64,000 bases of DNA from Lacisediminimonas profundi (lineage in GTDB: Bacteria; Pseudomonadota; Gammaproteobacteria; Burkholderiales; Burkholderiaceae_D), in NCBI RefSeq assembly GCF_008831265.1, contig NZ_VTTH01000001.1, positions 434,001-498,000 on the forward strand, in the 5' to 3' direction. Below, piece by piece: positions 1-8,722 of the stretch (the first letter of the stretch is position 1; each line of letters opens with the position of its first letter). Position numbers and translations under genes: made by a program. The notes under the pieces were generated by a model. It worked only from the letters and a program-made list of their open reading frames with translations, was not told where the DNA came from and ran no database searches.

Positions 1-3000
1 AGGATCGGGTCGCCTCTGACGGCAAACCCCCCACGACTTTTGCCGCCAAGGGCCGGGAACAGCGCGACCTGATGGACGCGGTGGCGGACGCAGTCGACGA
101 ACTGGCGCGCGTGGGCTCTGGCGACGTGCTGGTATTCCTGCCCGGCGAGCGCGAAATCCGCGATGCCGCCGAAACCTTGCGCAAGCACCACCCCCCGCAT
201 GTCGAGATCCTGCCGCTGTTCGCGCGTCTCTCCGCGCAGGAGCAGGAACGGGTGTTCAAGCCTTCCAACGCCCGCCGCATCGTGCTCGCCACCAATGTGG
301 CGGAAACCTCGCTGACGGTGCCCGGCATCCGTTATGTGGTCGATACCGGCACCGCCCGCGTCAAGCGCTACAGCTACCGCAACAAGGTGGAGCAGTTGCA
401 GATCGAGCCGGTCTCGCAGGCGGCCGCCAACCAGCGTGCCGGCCGCTGCGGCCGGGTGGCGGCGGGCGTGTGCATCCGGCTGTACGACGAGAAGGATTAC
501 CTGCAAAGGCCGAAATTCACCGAGCCGGAGATCCTGCGCTCGTCGCTGGCCGCGGTCATCCTGCGGATGAAGGCATTGCGGCTGGCCGAAGTCGAATCCT
601 TTCCGTTCATCGAGCCGCCGCTGGGGCGCGCGATTGCGGATGGCTACCAGTTGCTGCAAGAACTGGGCGCGGTTGACGAACTCAATGCCCTGACCGCCAG
701 CGGACGGGAGCTGGCAAAGTTGCCGCTCGACCCGCGCGTCGGCCGCATGATCCTGGCCGCGCGCGACCACGACTGCCTGACCGAAGTGCTGATCATTGCC
801 AGCGCGCTGTCGGTGCAGGACCCGCGCGACCGGCCCATGGAAGCGCAGGCCGCCGCCGACAATGCGCACAAGAAGTTCGCCGACGACAAATCCGAATTCA
901 ACAGCTTCCTGAAAATCTGGAAATGGTTCGAGGAAGCGATCGAGCACAAGAAAACCAATCGCCAGTTGCAGGACAATTGCCGCGCCAATTTCCTGTCGCA
1001 GCTGCGCCTGCGCGAATGGCGCGACGTCCACACCCAGCTGCTGACGCTGGTGCGCGAGCAGGGCTGGCGCCTGAACCAGGCGGCGGCGACCTACGAACAA
1101 TTGCATCTTGCACTGCTGACCGGCCTGCTGGGCAATATCGGCTTCAAGGCTGAAGACGAGCCGCATTACCTGGGCGCGCGCGGCATCAAGTTCCATATCT
1201 GGCCCGGCTCCTCGCTGTCGAAAAAAGCCGGCAAATGGGTGATGTCGGCCGAACTGATCGACACTGCGCGGCTGTACGCACGCACCATCGCCCAGATCCA
1301 GCCACAGTGGCTGGAGCGCATCGGCGGGCATCTGCTGAAAAAATCCTGGAACGAGCCGCGCTGGGAAAAACGGGCCGGCCAGGTTTCCGCCTACGAGCGG
1401 GCCACGCTGTACGGGCTGGTGGTGTACAGCCAGCGCCGCGTAGACTACGGCGCCATCGATCCGGAAGATGCGCGAGACATCTTCATCAAGGATGCGCTGG
1501 TGGGCGGCGATTTCGAGACTCGCCTGCCATTCTTTGCCCACAACCAGCGCCTGGTGCGCGAGATCGAAAATCTTGAACACAAGTCGCGCCGGGTCGACGT
1601 GCTGGTGGACGAGCAGCTGATTGCCGCGTTCTACGACCAGCAGCTTCCGGCCGGCATTCACAATACGGTCGACTTCGAGAAGTGGTACCGGCAGGCACAG
1701 GCGAAAGAGCCGAAGCTGCTATACCTGAACCGCGAAGACCTGATGCGGCACGAGGCCGCGGGCGTCACCACCGACCTGTTCCCCAAGCAGATGCGGATGT
1801 CCGGCGTCGACATGGCCCTGACCTATCATTTCGAGCCTGGCAGCCATCGGGATGGCGTGACGCTGGCGGTGCCCTTGTATGCACTGAACCAGGTATCGAC
1901 CGAGCGGGCCAGCTGGCTGGTGCCGGGCATGCTCAAGGAAAAGGTGCACCTGCTGCTGAAGTCGCTGCCGCAGAAGCTGCGCCGCCACTGCGTGCCCTTG
2001 CCCGACTATGCCGCCGGCTTCCTTGACCGCGTGGAGCAGGACAACCGCTTTGGCCGGGGCGAGTTGCTGGACGTGCTGATGGACGATGTGCGCCAACAGA
2101 CTGGCATCGCGCTGCGCAGCACCGATTTCAAGCTGGAGACGCTGGCTGCGCATCACTTCATGAATTTCAAGGTGATCGACGAGCACGGCCGCCAGCTCGA
2201 CATGGGACGCAACCTGGCATCGCTGCAGGCCGAGCTTGGCGGCGAGGCGAGGAAGCAGTTCCAGAAGCTGGCGGATGAATCGGTGGCTCCGGTGGCTCCG
2301 GTGGCTCCGGAAGCGGCAGCCACCGCGCCAGCGCCGCAGCCGGGCCAGCAAGGCCGGCACGCTGCGCCGCCACGTCCGGCAGCGGCGCCATCCGAGCCCG
2401 GCCAATACCAGAACCTGACATCCTGGACTTTCGGCGAACTGCCGGAGCTGCTGGAAATCCAGAAGGGCAAGCTGAGCCTGGTCGGTTATCCGGCGCTGGT
2501 GGACCGCAAGACGCATTGCGATCTCGAGGTGTTCGACGATCCTGCCGAAGCGGCTCGCGTACATCTGCTTGGGCTGAGGCGCTTGTTTGCGCTGCAACTC
2601 AAGGAGCAGATGAAATACCTGGAAAAAAATATTCCCAACCTGCAGCAGATGGGCATGCAGTACATGGGCCTTGGTTCGCAGGAGGAATTGCGCGACCAGA
2701 TCCTCGACGCCGCCTTGTCGCGCGCCTGCCTGCAAGACCCGCTGCCGCGCACTGCCGATGAATTTTCCACCCGCAAGGAGGAGGGTAAGTCACGGCTCGG
2801 CTTGCTGGTCAATGAGTTGGCCCGGCTGGTGGGGCAGGTGCTGGCGGACTACCATACGCTGCCGAAAAAGCTGCAGGGCGTGAAGAGCCACGCGCTGGCG
2901 TCTGCAGACATGCAGTCGCAGCTGCAGGCGCTGATGACAAAACGCTTCATCGCTGACAACGACTATGTGCAGCTGGCGCATTTCCCGCGCTATCTGAAGG

Positions 3001-3248
3001 CACTGGCGGTTCGCATCGACAAGTTGCGCGCCGATCCGGCGCGCGATGCGAAGCTGATGGCGGACTGGGCCCAGGCCGCTGCGCCCTGGCAACGTGCGCT
3101 CAAATCGCGGCATGGCGATCCGAAGATGAACGAATACCGCTGGATGCTGGAGGAGTTGCGGGTTTCGCTGTTTGCGCAGGAGTTGCGCACGCCGATGCCG
3201 GTGTCGGTGAAGCGGCTGCAGAAGGTCTGGGAGGCGATGGAGCGATGA
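1..3248 (+). CDS. hrpA: ATP-dependent RNA helicase HrpA, C-terminal part (5' end outside window)
   Basis: The reading frame is open from base 3, so the gene begins upstream; about 1081 residues are visible, against roughly 1300 for full-length HrpA. The visible part starts in the second RecA-like domain of a DEAH-box helicase. It shows FLPGEREI, then motif V (ATNVAETS) and motif VI (QRAGRCGR, bases 432-455), then the helicase-associated region and a long C-terminal domain of the DUF3418 type. Motifs I to III are missing only because of the window edge. HrpA unwinds RNA with ATP and is known in E. coli for mRNA processing and rescue of stalled ribosomes. An Ala/Pro-rich linker near visible residues 760-800 includes a 9-base unit repeated three times (about 2282-2310). 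The gene stands alone, with dcd 121 bases downstream on the same strand. Confidence 0.95.
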   Translation, partial: DRVASDGKPPTTFAAKGREQRDLMDAVADAVDELARVGSGDVLVFLPGEREIRDAAETLRKHHPPHVEILPLFARLSAQEQERVFKPSNARRIVLATNVAETSLTVPGIRYVVDTGTARVKRYSYRNKVEQLQIEPVSQAAANQRAGRCGRVAAGVCIRLYDEKDYLQRPKFTEPEILRSSLAAVILRMKALRLAEVESFPFIEPPLGRAIADGYQLLQELGAVDELNALTASGRELAKLPLDPRVGRMILAARDHDCLTEVLIIASALSVQDPRDRPMEAQAAADNAHKKFADDKSEFNSFLKIWKWFEEAIEHKKTNRQLQDNCRANFLSQLRLREWRDVHTQLLTLVREQGWRLNQAAATYEQLHLALLTGLLGNIGFKAEDEPHYLGARGIKFHIWPGSSLSKKAGKWVMSAELIDTARLYARTIAQIQPQWLERIGGHLLKKSWNEPRWEKRAGQVSAYERATLYGLVVYSQRRVDYGAIDPEDARDIFIKDALVGGDFETRLPFFAHNQRLVREIENLEHKSRRVDVLVDEQLIAAFYDQQLPAGIHNTVDFEKWYRQAQAKEPKLLYLNREDLMRHEAAGVTTDLFPKQMRMSGVDMALTYHFEPGSHRDGVTLAVPLYALNQVSTERASWLVPGMLKEKVHLLLKSLPQKLRRHCVPLPDYAAGFLDRVEQDNRFGRGELLDVLMDDVRQQTGIALRSTDFKLETLAAHHFMNFKVIDEHGRQLDMGRNLASLQAELGGEARKQFQKLADESVAPVAPVAPEAAATAPAPQPGQQGRHAAPPRPAAAPSEPGQYQNLTSWTFGELPELLEIQKGKLSLVGYPALVDRKTHCDLEVFDDPAEAARVHLLGLRRLFALQLKEQMKYLEKNIPNLQQMGMQYMGLGSQEELRDQILDAALSRACLQDPLPRTADEFSTRKEEGKSRLGLLVNELARLVGQVLADYHTLPKKLQGVKSHALASADMQSQLQALMTKRFIADNDYVQLAHFPRYLKALAVRIDKLRADPARDAKLMADWAQAAAPWQRALKSRHGDPKMNEYRWMLEELRVSLFAQELRTPMPVSVKRLQKVWEAMER

Positions 3249-3369
3249 CGCCGTGGTCAAGCCGTGGTGAAGCCGAAACCACGCCGCCACGATGGCCAAC
3301 GCTTCATTCGGTAGCCGGCAAGCCAATTCGCGTAGAATTCGGCTGTTCCTCACCCATAGCTAATCCAAG

Positions 3370-3936
3370 ATGAGCATTAAATCCGACAAATGGATCCGCC
3401 GCATGGCGGAACAGCACGGCATGATCGAGCCTTTCGAGCCGGGGCAGGTGCGAGAGGAAAATGGCCATCGGATCGTTTCCTACGGCACGTCGTCCTATGG
3501 CTACGACATCCGCTGCGCCGACGAATTCAAGATATTCACCAATATCAATTCGACCATCGTCGACCCCAAGAATTTCGACGAGAATTCCTTCGTCGACATC
3601 AAGAGCGACGTCTGCATCATCCCGCCCAATTCGTTCGCGTTGGCGCGCACCATCGAGTACTTCCGCATCCCGCGCAGCGTGCTGACGATCTGCCTGGGCA
3701 AGTCGACGTACGCTCGCTGCGGCATCATCGTCAACGTCACGCCCTTCGAGCCCGAATGGGAAGGTTATGTGACGCTGGAGTTTTCCAACACCACGCCGCT
3801 GCCCGCCAAGATCTATGCGGGGGAGGGCTGCGCCCAGGTGCTGTTCTTCGAGAGCGACGAAGTGTGCGAGACCTCGTACAAGGATCGCGGCGGCAAGTAC
3901 CAGGGCCAGCGCGGCGTGACGCTGCCGAAGACCTGA
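3370..3936 (+). CDS. dcd: dCTP deaminase
   Basis: The 188-residue protein matches the family length and converts dCTP to dUTP, feeding dTMP synthesis by way of dUTPase and thymidylate synthase. Visible hallmarks are the N-terminal SDKWIRRM, the segment [12 protein letters not shown], the substrate loop GKSTYARCG, the catalytic-glutamate strand VTLEFSNT and the C-terminal [10 protein letters not shown], which closes over the active site. It acts as a cytoplasmic homotrimer in the known family. thyA and folA, the later steps of the same thymidylate route, lie within 6 kb but on the other strand. A perfect hairpin lies just downstream. Confidence 0.97.
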   Translation: MSIKSDKWIRRMAEQHGMIEPFEPGQVREENGHRIVSYGTSSYGYDIRCADEFKIFTNINSTIVDPKNFDENSFVDIKSDVCIIPPNSFALARTIEYFRIPRSVLTICLGKSTYARCGIIVNVTPFEPEWEGYVTLEFSNTTPLPAKIYAGEGCAQVLFFESDEVCETSYKDRGGKYQGQRGVTLPKT

Positions 3937-3985
3937 CCTGCCGGGCTCGAACCGGGCCCGGCCATCTTGTCCAGTCCGATTGACG

Positions 3986-4019
3986 CGAGGGCCTGCAGCC
4001 GAAAGACTGCAGGCCCTCG
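3986..4019. terminator. Bidirectional hairpin terminator between dcd and the decarboxylase
   Basis: A perfect 13-bp stem (3986-3998 paired with 4007-4019) encloses an 8-base loop. It sits between two convergent genes, 49 bases after the dcd stop and 34 bases from the decarboxylase stop. There is no long T-run on either side, so efficiency is uncertain, but position and stem strength suggest it ends transcripts from both sides. Confidence 0.75.
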
Positions 4020-4053
4020 TGCTCTTGTCACTCGCGGTCTTGTCTCTCGTGGT

Positions 4054-6303
4054 TTACTTCACGCAATCCACGAAATACCCGCGCCTGCCATTCACCTCGC
4101 GGGTGACGAGTCCATGCACATCGGTTTCGAAGCCGGGAAACTTCTCGTTGAAGTCGCGCGCGAATTTCAGGTAGTCGACGATGGTCTTGTTGAAACGCTC
4201 GCCCGGGATCAGCAGCGGAATGCCGGGCGGGTAGGGCGTCAGCAGGATGGCGGTGACGCGGCCTTCGAGTTCGTCGATCGGCACCCGGTCGATTTCGCGA
4301 TGCGCCATCTTGGCAAAGGCGTCGGACGGTTTCATCGCCGGTTGCATGTCCGACAGGTACATCTCGGTCGTCAGTCGCGCCACGTCATAGGCCTTGTACA
4401 TGTCGTGGATCTGATGGCACAGGTCCCGCAGGCCCATGCGCTCGTAGCGCAGGTTGGCGGCGGCGAACTCGGGCAGGATGCGCCAGATCGGCTGGTTCTT
4501 GTCGTAGTCGTCCTTGAACTGCTGCAGCGCGGTCAGCAGCGTGTTCCAGCGGCCCTTGGTGATGCCGATGGTGAACATGATGAAGAAGGAATACAGGCCG
4601 GCTTTTTCGACGATGACGCCGTGTTCGGCAAGGTATTTGGTGACGATCGACGCCGGTATGCCGGTCTCGCCGAAATGACCGTCGAGCGACAGGCCCGGCG
4701 TGACGATGGTGGCCTTGATCGGATCCAGCATGTTGAAGCCGGGCGCCACCTTGCCGAAGCCGTGCCAGTTGTCCTCGGCGCGGATCATCCAGTCCTCGCG
4801 CGAACCGATGCCGTCTTCGCACAGCGTATCCGGCCCCCAGACCTGGAACCACCAGTCCTTGCCCCACTCCTCGTCGACCTTGCGCATCGCGCGGCGGAAA
4901 TCGAGGGCCTCGAAAATGCTTTCCTCCACCAGCGCCGTGCCGCCGGGCGGTTCCATCATCGCCGCCGCCACGTCGCATGAGGCGATGATCGCGTACTGCG
5001 GCGAGGTCGAGGTGTGCATCAGGTAGGCCTCGTTGAAGGTGTCCTGGTCGAGCTTGACGGTCTCCGACTCGCGCACCAGGATCTGCGACGCCTGCGACAG
5101 GCCGGCCAGCAGCTTGTGGGTCGACTGGGTCGAGAAAATCATCGACTTCTTGGCGCGCGGCCGGTCCTTGCCGATCGCGTGGAAGTCCTTGTAGAAGTCG
5201 TGGAAAGTCGCGTGCGGCAGCCAGGCTTCGTCGAAATGCAGGGTGTCGATCTCGCCGTCCAGCATGTCCTTGAGAGTCTCGACGTTGTAGACCACGCCGT
5301 CATAAGTCGATTGCGTGATGGTCAGGATGCGCGGCTTCTTGTTGGCCGCTTCGCGGGCGAACGGATTGGCCTCGATCTTGCGGCGGATGTTCTCCATGCT
5401 GAATTCTTCCAGCGGGATCGGGCCGATGATGCCGAGATGATTGCGAGTCGGCATCAGGAATACCGGTATCGCGCCGGTCATGATGATCGCGTGCAGGATC
5501 GACTTGTGGCAGTTGCGGTCGACCACGACGATGTCGCCCGGCGCCACCGTCGAATGCCACACCATCTTGTTCGAGGTCGAGGTGCCGTTGGTGACGAAAT
5601 AGCAATGGTCGGCATTGAAGATGCGTGCCGCATTGCGCTCGGTGGCCGCGACCGGCCCGGTATGGTCGAGCAACTGGCCCAGTTCTTCCACCGCGTTGCA
5701 GACGTCTGCGCGCAGCATGTTCTCGCCAAAGAACTGGTGGAACATTTGTCCGATCGGCGATTTCAGGAAGGCCACGCCGCCCGAGTGTCCCGGGCAATGC
5801 CAGGAGTAGGAACCGTCCTGCGCGTAATGGACCAGCGCGCGGAAAAAGGGCGGCGCCAGTCCGTCCAGGTAGGAGCGGGCTTCGCGGATGATGTGGCGCG
5901 CCACGAACTCCGGCGTGTCCTCGAACATGTGGATGAAACCATGCAGTTCGCGCAGGATGTCGTTGGGAATATGGCGCGAGGTGCGGGTCTCGCCATACAG
6001 GTAGATCGGTATGTCGGCGTTCTTGTGCCGGATCTCCGCAACGAAGGCGCGCAGCGATTTCAGCGCGGACTCGGTTTCCTCGGGCGAACCGCCGCCGAAT
6101 TCTTCATCGTCGATGGACAGGATGAAAGCGGATGCGCGCGACTGCTGCTGGGCGAACTGCGACAGGTCGACATAGCTGGTCACGCCCAGCACCTCCATGC
6201 CTTCCTCCTCCATGGCGGAGGCGAGCGCACGTATGCCCAGGCCGGATGTGTTTTCGGAGCGGAAGTCCTCGTCGATGATGACGATGGGGAAGCGGAATTT
6301 CAT
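4054..6303 (-). CDS. Orn/Lys/Arg decarboxylase (PLP fold type I)
   Basis: This 749-residue enzyme belongs to the large prokaryotic ornithine/lysine/arginine decarboxylases (E. coli members are 711-755 residues). It has an N-terminal receiver-like wing domain, a PLP-binding core with HFDEAW (356-361) and the PLP lysine K397 in STQSTHKLL, and a C-terminal domain with TPYPPGIPLL. It removes CO2 from a basic amino acid, giving a polyamine or agmatine and consuming a proton, so it can serve acid resistance or polyamine supply. The sequence alone does not fix the substrate; similar Burkholderiales proteins are usually annotated as arginine or lysine decarboxylases. The start is well supported by AGGAGA a few bases upstream. 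No antiporter gene is adjacent, which argues against a classic acid-resistance operon. Confidence 0.93.
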   Translation of the reverse strand: MKFRFPIVIIDEDFRSENTSGLGIRALASAMEEEGMEVLGVTSYVDLSQFAQQQSRASAFILSIDDEEFGGGSPEETESALKSLRAFVAEIRHKNADIPIYLYGETRTSRHIPNDILRELHGFIHMFEDTPEFVARHIIREARSYLDGLAPPFFRALVHYAQDGSYSWHCPGHSGGVAFLKSPIGQMFHQFFGENMLRADVCNAVEELGQLLDHTGPVAATERNAARIFNADHCYFVTNGTSTSNKMVWHSTVAPGDIVVVDRNCHKSILHAIIMTGAIPVFLMPTRNHLGIIGPIPLEEFSMENIRRKIEANPFAREAANKKPRILTITQSTYDGVVYNVETLKDMLDGEIDTLHFDEAWLPHATFHDFYKDFHAIGKDRPRAKKSMIFSTQSTHKLLAGLSQASQILVRESETVKLDQDTFNEAYLMHTSTSPQYAIIASCDVAAAMMEPPGGTALVEESIFEALDFRRAMRKVDEEWGKDWWFQVWGPDTLCEDGIGSREDWMIRAEDNWHGFGKVAPGFNMLDPIKATIVTPGLSLDGHFGETGIPASIVTKYLAEHGVIVEKAGLYSFFIMFTIGITKGRWNTLLTALQQFKDDYDKNQPIWRILPEFAAANLRYERMGLRDLCHQIHDMYKAYDVARLTTEMYLSDMQPAMKPSDAFAKMAHREIDRVPIDELEGRVTAILLTPYPPGIPLLIPGERFNKTIVDYLKFARDFNEKFPGFETDVHGLVTREVNGRRGYFVDCVK

Positions 6304-6468
6304 GAGGTCTCCTGAAAAGGCAGGACGGGAGACGCCTGGGACAGTCGTGTCGCCACCAACCGCTTGCGCGCCAAAAATTGAGGAAAGCGGGATTTTCGCA
6401 GATATCGGGGGTGCTGTGGGCAGGTGCGTTCCGCCGGCCGCTTGAACCGGCCGGCGGTAGTCAATTCA

Positions 6469-7038
6469 CTACAGGTGCAGCCAGGCGGCCACGCCCAGTC
6501 CAATGCCAACGAGGGCCACGGCATATGCGGCATATTCGAGCCAGCGCTTGCGGGTCAGCAGGGTGATTGCCGCCAGCGCGATCGAAACCTGTTCGGCCGT
6601 TGTCGCCAGCGCCCAGCGATGATGCAGATGCATTGCCCCATCGGATTTGCGGTCCCAGTCCAGCGAAACCGCTTCCAGTTTTTCGGCATCTTTCTTGATG
6701 CCCTCCTTCTCTTCCTTGTAGCGCGTTACCTCGCGCCGGTATTTCTCGACGTCTACACCCGGCAACGCCATGGCCAGTTCGGCAAGGTTTTGCTTGTTTG
6801 ACTTGGCCTGGTAGTAGTTCCACTGGTTGGACGCCTCGGTTTTCTTGATGGCGGCATTGTTCTTGAACATGGCAGCGTCGTTCTGGGTCAGCCCGGCCAT
6901 GTATCCGAAAGTGGCGCCAACGGTGGCCAGCACCGCGGTGATGACCGCGATCTTGCCGGAGAAACTGTCGGTCGTGTGGCCTGCGTGCTCGACCGCGTGG
7001 TCATGCGGTCCGTGCACGTGAAATCCTGCTCCTGACAT
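6469..7038 (-). CDS. DUF4337-type small membrane protein
   Basis: A 189-residue protein starting with a His-rich stretch (about residues 7-22), then one membrane helix (about 28-50), a charged helical middle (about 60-135) and two membrane helices at the C-terminus (about 140-158 and 165-188). The order and the phrase NQWNYYQAKS match the DUF4337 family as I remember it; its function is unknown. The start at 7038 follows GGGAGA. It lies 29 bases downstream of folA on the same strand and is probably cotranscribed with it. The His-rich N-terminus could bind metal, but that is only a guess. Confidence 0.82.
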   Translation of the reverse strand: MSGAGFHVHGPHDHAVEHAGHTTDSFSGKIAVITAVLATVGATFGYMAGLTQNDAAMFKNNAAIKKTEASNQWNYYQAKSNKQNLAELAMALPGVDVEKYRREVTRYKEEKEGIKKDAEKLEAVSLDWDRKSDGAMHLHHRWALATTAEQVSIALAAITLLTRKRWLEYAAYAVALVGIGLGVAAWLHL

Positions 7039-7067
7039 AGCGCTTCTCCCTTTCAGATTCTTTGGTT

Positions 7068-7556
7068 TTAGATTCTTTGATAAGTGACGATGGCGAAATC
7101 GAGTCCGCTCTTTTCGGAATGCTGGCGCTCGCGCGCCGTTTCTTTCCATTGCGCCTGGTCGATAGGCGGGAAAAATGTATCGCAATCGAACGATGCGTCG
7201 ATCTCGGTGACAACCAGGCGCTGTACCAGTGGCAGCGAATCGGTAAAAATTTCCGCGCCGCCGATGACGAAGCCGCCGTCCTGCCCGCACAGCGCAATCG
7301 CCTGTTCGACCGAGTCCGCCCGTTCCACGCCTTCATGCCGCCAGTCCGGATTGCGGGTAATGACAATATTGCGCCGGTTGGGCAGCGGCCGTCCAATCGA
7401 CTCGAAGGTTTTGCGGCCCATCAGGATCGCGTGACCGCTGGTCAGGCGTTTGAAATGGGCAAGGTCTTCGGGCAGGTGCCACGGCAGCTGGTTGTTGATT
7501 CCGATGCCGTTTTGTTTGTCGACGGCAACGACAATGGTCAGTGGGGGCGCTGTCAT
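7068..7556 (-). CDS. folA: Dihydrofolate reductase
   Basis: This 162-residue protein has the usual DHFR length. It reduces dihydrofolate to tetrahydrofolate with NADPH, closing the cycle that ThyA opens. Visible landmarks are the N-terminal IVVAVDKQNGIG, the flexible loop LPWHLPEDLAHFK with the active-site acidic residue, MGRKTFESIGRPLP with the NADPH site, and the second nucleotide segment VIGGAEIF. folA often sits directly downstream of thyA in betaproteobacteria. Here thyA is also on the minus strand, but a plus-strand tctC gene lies between them, so folA needs its own promoter in the 116-base divergent gap. Confidence 0.97.
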   Translation of the reverse strand: MTAPPLTIVVAVDKQNGIGINNQLPWHLPEDLAHFKRLTSGHAILMGRKTFESIGRPLPNRRNIVITRNPDWRHEGVERADSVEQAIALCGQDGGFVIGGAEIFTDSLPLVQRLVVTEIDASFDCDTFFPPIDQAQWKETARERQHSEKSGLDFAIVTYQRI

Positions 7557-7574
7557 GCTGATTTTTCGCTAACT

Positions 7575-7598
7575 ATCGGATAACACGTGATAACCGAT
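7575..7598. promoter_or_regulatory. Imperfect 24-base palindrome in the folA/tctC divergent gap
   Basis: The 24 bases form an inverted repeat in which 10 of 12 pairs match, with CACGTG at its centre and ATCGG/CCGAT at its ends. It lies 19 bases upstream of the folA start and 75 bases upstream of the likely tctC start, where an operator for either gene would be expected. The identity of any bound regulator is unknown, and no regulator gene is adjacent. Confidence 0.4.
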
Positions 7599-7672
7599 AT
7601 TGTTAAGTGATGGATGCGTGCGTATTGTAGAGCCCGTTTTTGCTTAGCCCGATTTTTTATGGAGGTTTTATC

Positions 7673-8653
7673 TTGAAAGCCGCACTTCTCCTTGCTTCGT
7701 TTCTCGCCGGCATCATGGCGACGACCGCGGCATCTGCCCAATCCTATCCGACCAAGCCGATCCGGTTGATCATTCCTTTTCCGCCGGGTGGTACGACTGA
7801 CATCATTGGCCGCGCGGTGGGCGATCGCCTGTCCCGCGAACTCGGCCAGCCGGTGATCATCGACAACCGCGGCGGCGGTGGCGGCAGCATCGGCGCCGTG
7901 GCGATCGCCAAGGCTGATCCGGACGGTTACACCATCGGCATGGCAACCGTTTCCACGCAAGCGGTGAACCCTGCATGCAATCCCAAGCTGCCCTATGACC
8001 CGGTCAAGGATTTCGTGGCGATCACCAATCTGGCCCGCACGCCGAACGTGATGGTCGTCAATCCCAAATTTCCGGCGCAGGACTACAAGCAGCTCCTCGC
8101 GGTACTAAAGAAGAACCCCGGCAAGTATGGTTATGCAACCTCGGGCACCTGCGGCATCGGCCACCTGATGGGCGAGAAGTTCAAGGCCTCGACCGGCACC
8201 TTCATGGTCCACATCCCGTACCGTGGCGCCGGTCCTGCGCTCAATGACGTGCTGGGTGGCCAGGTCGAAGTCATGTTCGACAACCTGCCATCATCGTTCG
8301 GCTTCATCCAGAACAACCGCCTGCGTCCGATCGCGGTCGCATGGCCCAAGCGCCTGGAAAGCCTGCCGAATGTGCCGACCTTCGCCGAACTGGGCCTGAA
8401 AATGGTCAACGACCCTGCATGGTACGGCTTGATCGCGCCGGCCAAGACGCCGGAAGACATCGTACGCAAGATTCATGACGCCGCCGTGAAGGCATTGAAT
8501 TCGCCCGAGGTGCAAGCGCGCGTGAAAGCAAGCGGATCGGAGATCGTTGGCAATACACCGGCTGAATTTGCCGCCGAGATGCGTGGCGAACTGCAGCGTG
8601 CGCAGGACGTGGTGAAGAAGCAGGGCATCAAGATCGACGCCAGCGGCGGTTAA
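7673..8653 (+). CDS. Tripartite tricarboxylate transporter (TctC/Bug) substrate-binding protein
   Basis: A periplasmic binding protein of 326 residues. It starts at a TTG placed 7 bases after GGAGG (7661-7665), giving a clean signal peptide ending near ASAQS. Diagnostic Bug-family motifs are YPTKPIRLIIPFPPGG near the N-terminus, RLSRELGQPVIIDNR, LPYDPVKDF and a C-terminal lobe with VPTFAEL. Such proteins bind organic acids or amides, and most genomes hold many copies without TctA/TctB membrane partners. None is seen here, so the ligand and partner are unknown. It is transcribed against both neighbours, folA and thyA, and interrupts that pair. Confidence 0.93.
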   Translation: MKAALLLASFLAGIMATTAASAQSYPTKPIRLIIPFPPGGTTDIIGRAVGDRLSRELGQPVIIDNRGGGGGSIGAVAIAKADPDGYTIGMATVSTQAVNPACNPKLPYDPVKDFVAITNLARTPNVMVVNPKFPAQDYKQLLAVLKKNPGKYGYATSGTCGIGHLMGEKFKASTGTFMVHIPYRGAGPALNDVLGGQVEVMFDNLPSSFGFIQNNRLRPIAVAWPKRLESLPNVPTFAELGLKMVNDPAWYGLIAPAKTPEDIVRKIHDAAVKALNSPEVQARVKASGSEIVGNTPAEFAAEMRGELQRAQDVVKKQGIKIDASGG

Positions 8654-8664
8654 TTCGTCGCAGG

Positions 8665-8695
8665 CCCCACTCTCCCTTCAAAGAGGAGGGTGGGG
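8665..8695. terminator. Hairpin between convergent tctC and thyA
   Basis: A CCCCAC and CTCCCT run is mirrored by AGGAGGG and TGGGG across a short loop, giving a mostly paired stem with one bulge. It lies between the stop codons of the two convergent genes. No T-run follows, so it is a weaker candidate than the others in this window. Confidence 0.5.
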
Positions 8696-8722
8696 ATGGG
8701 GGAGCGACATTCGTGGCTCCCC

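Noticed and set aside
5014-6315. 433-codon plus-strand frame opposite the decarboxylase
   Set aside because: Antisense to a well-supported PLP enzyme, with no recognisable domain or plausible start.
7640-7672. Upstream TTG start for the first tctC gene
   Set aside because: It lacks a ribosome binding site and would add residues ahead of the signal peptide; the TTG at 7673 has GGAGG at the right distance.
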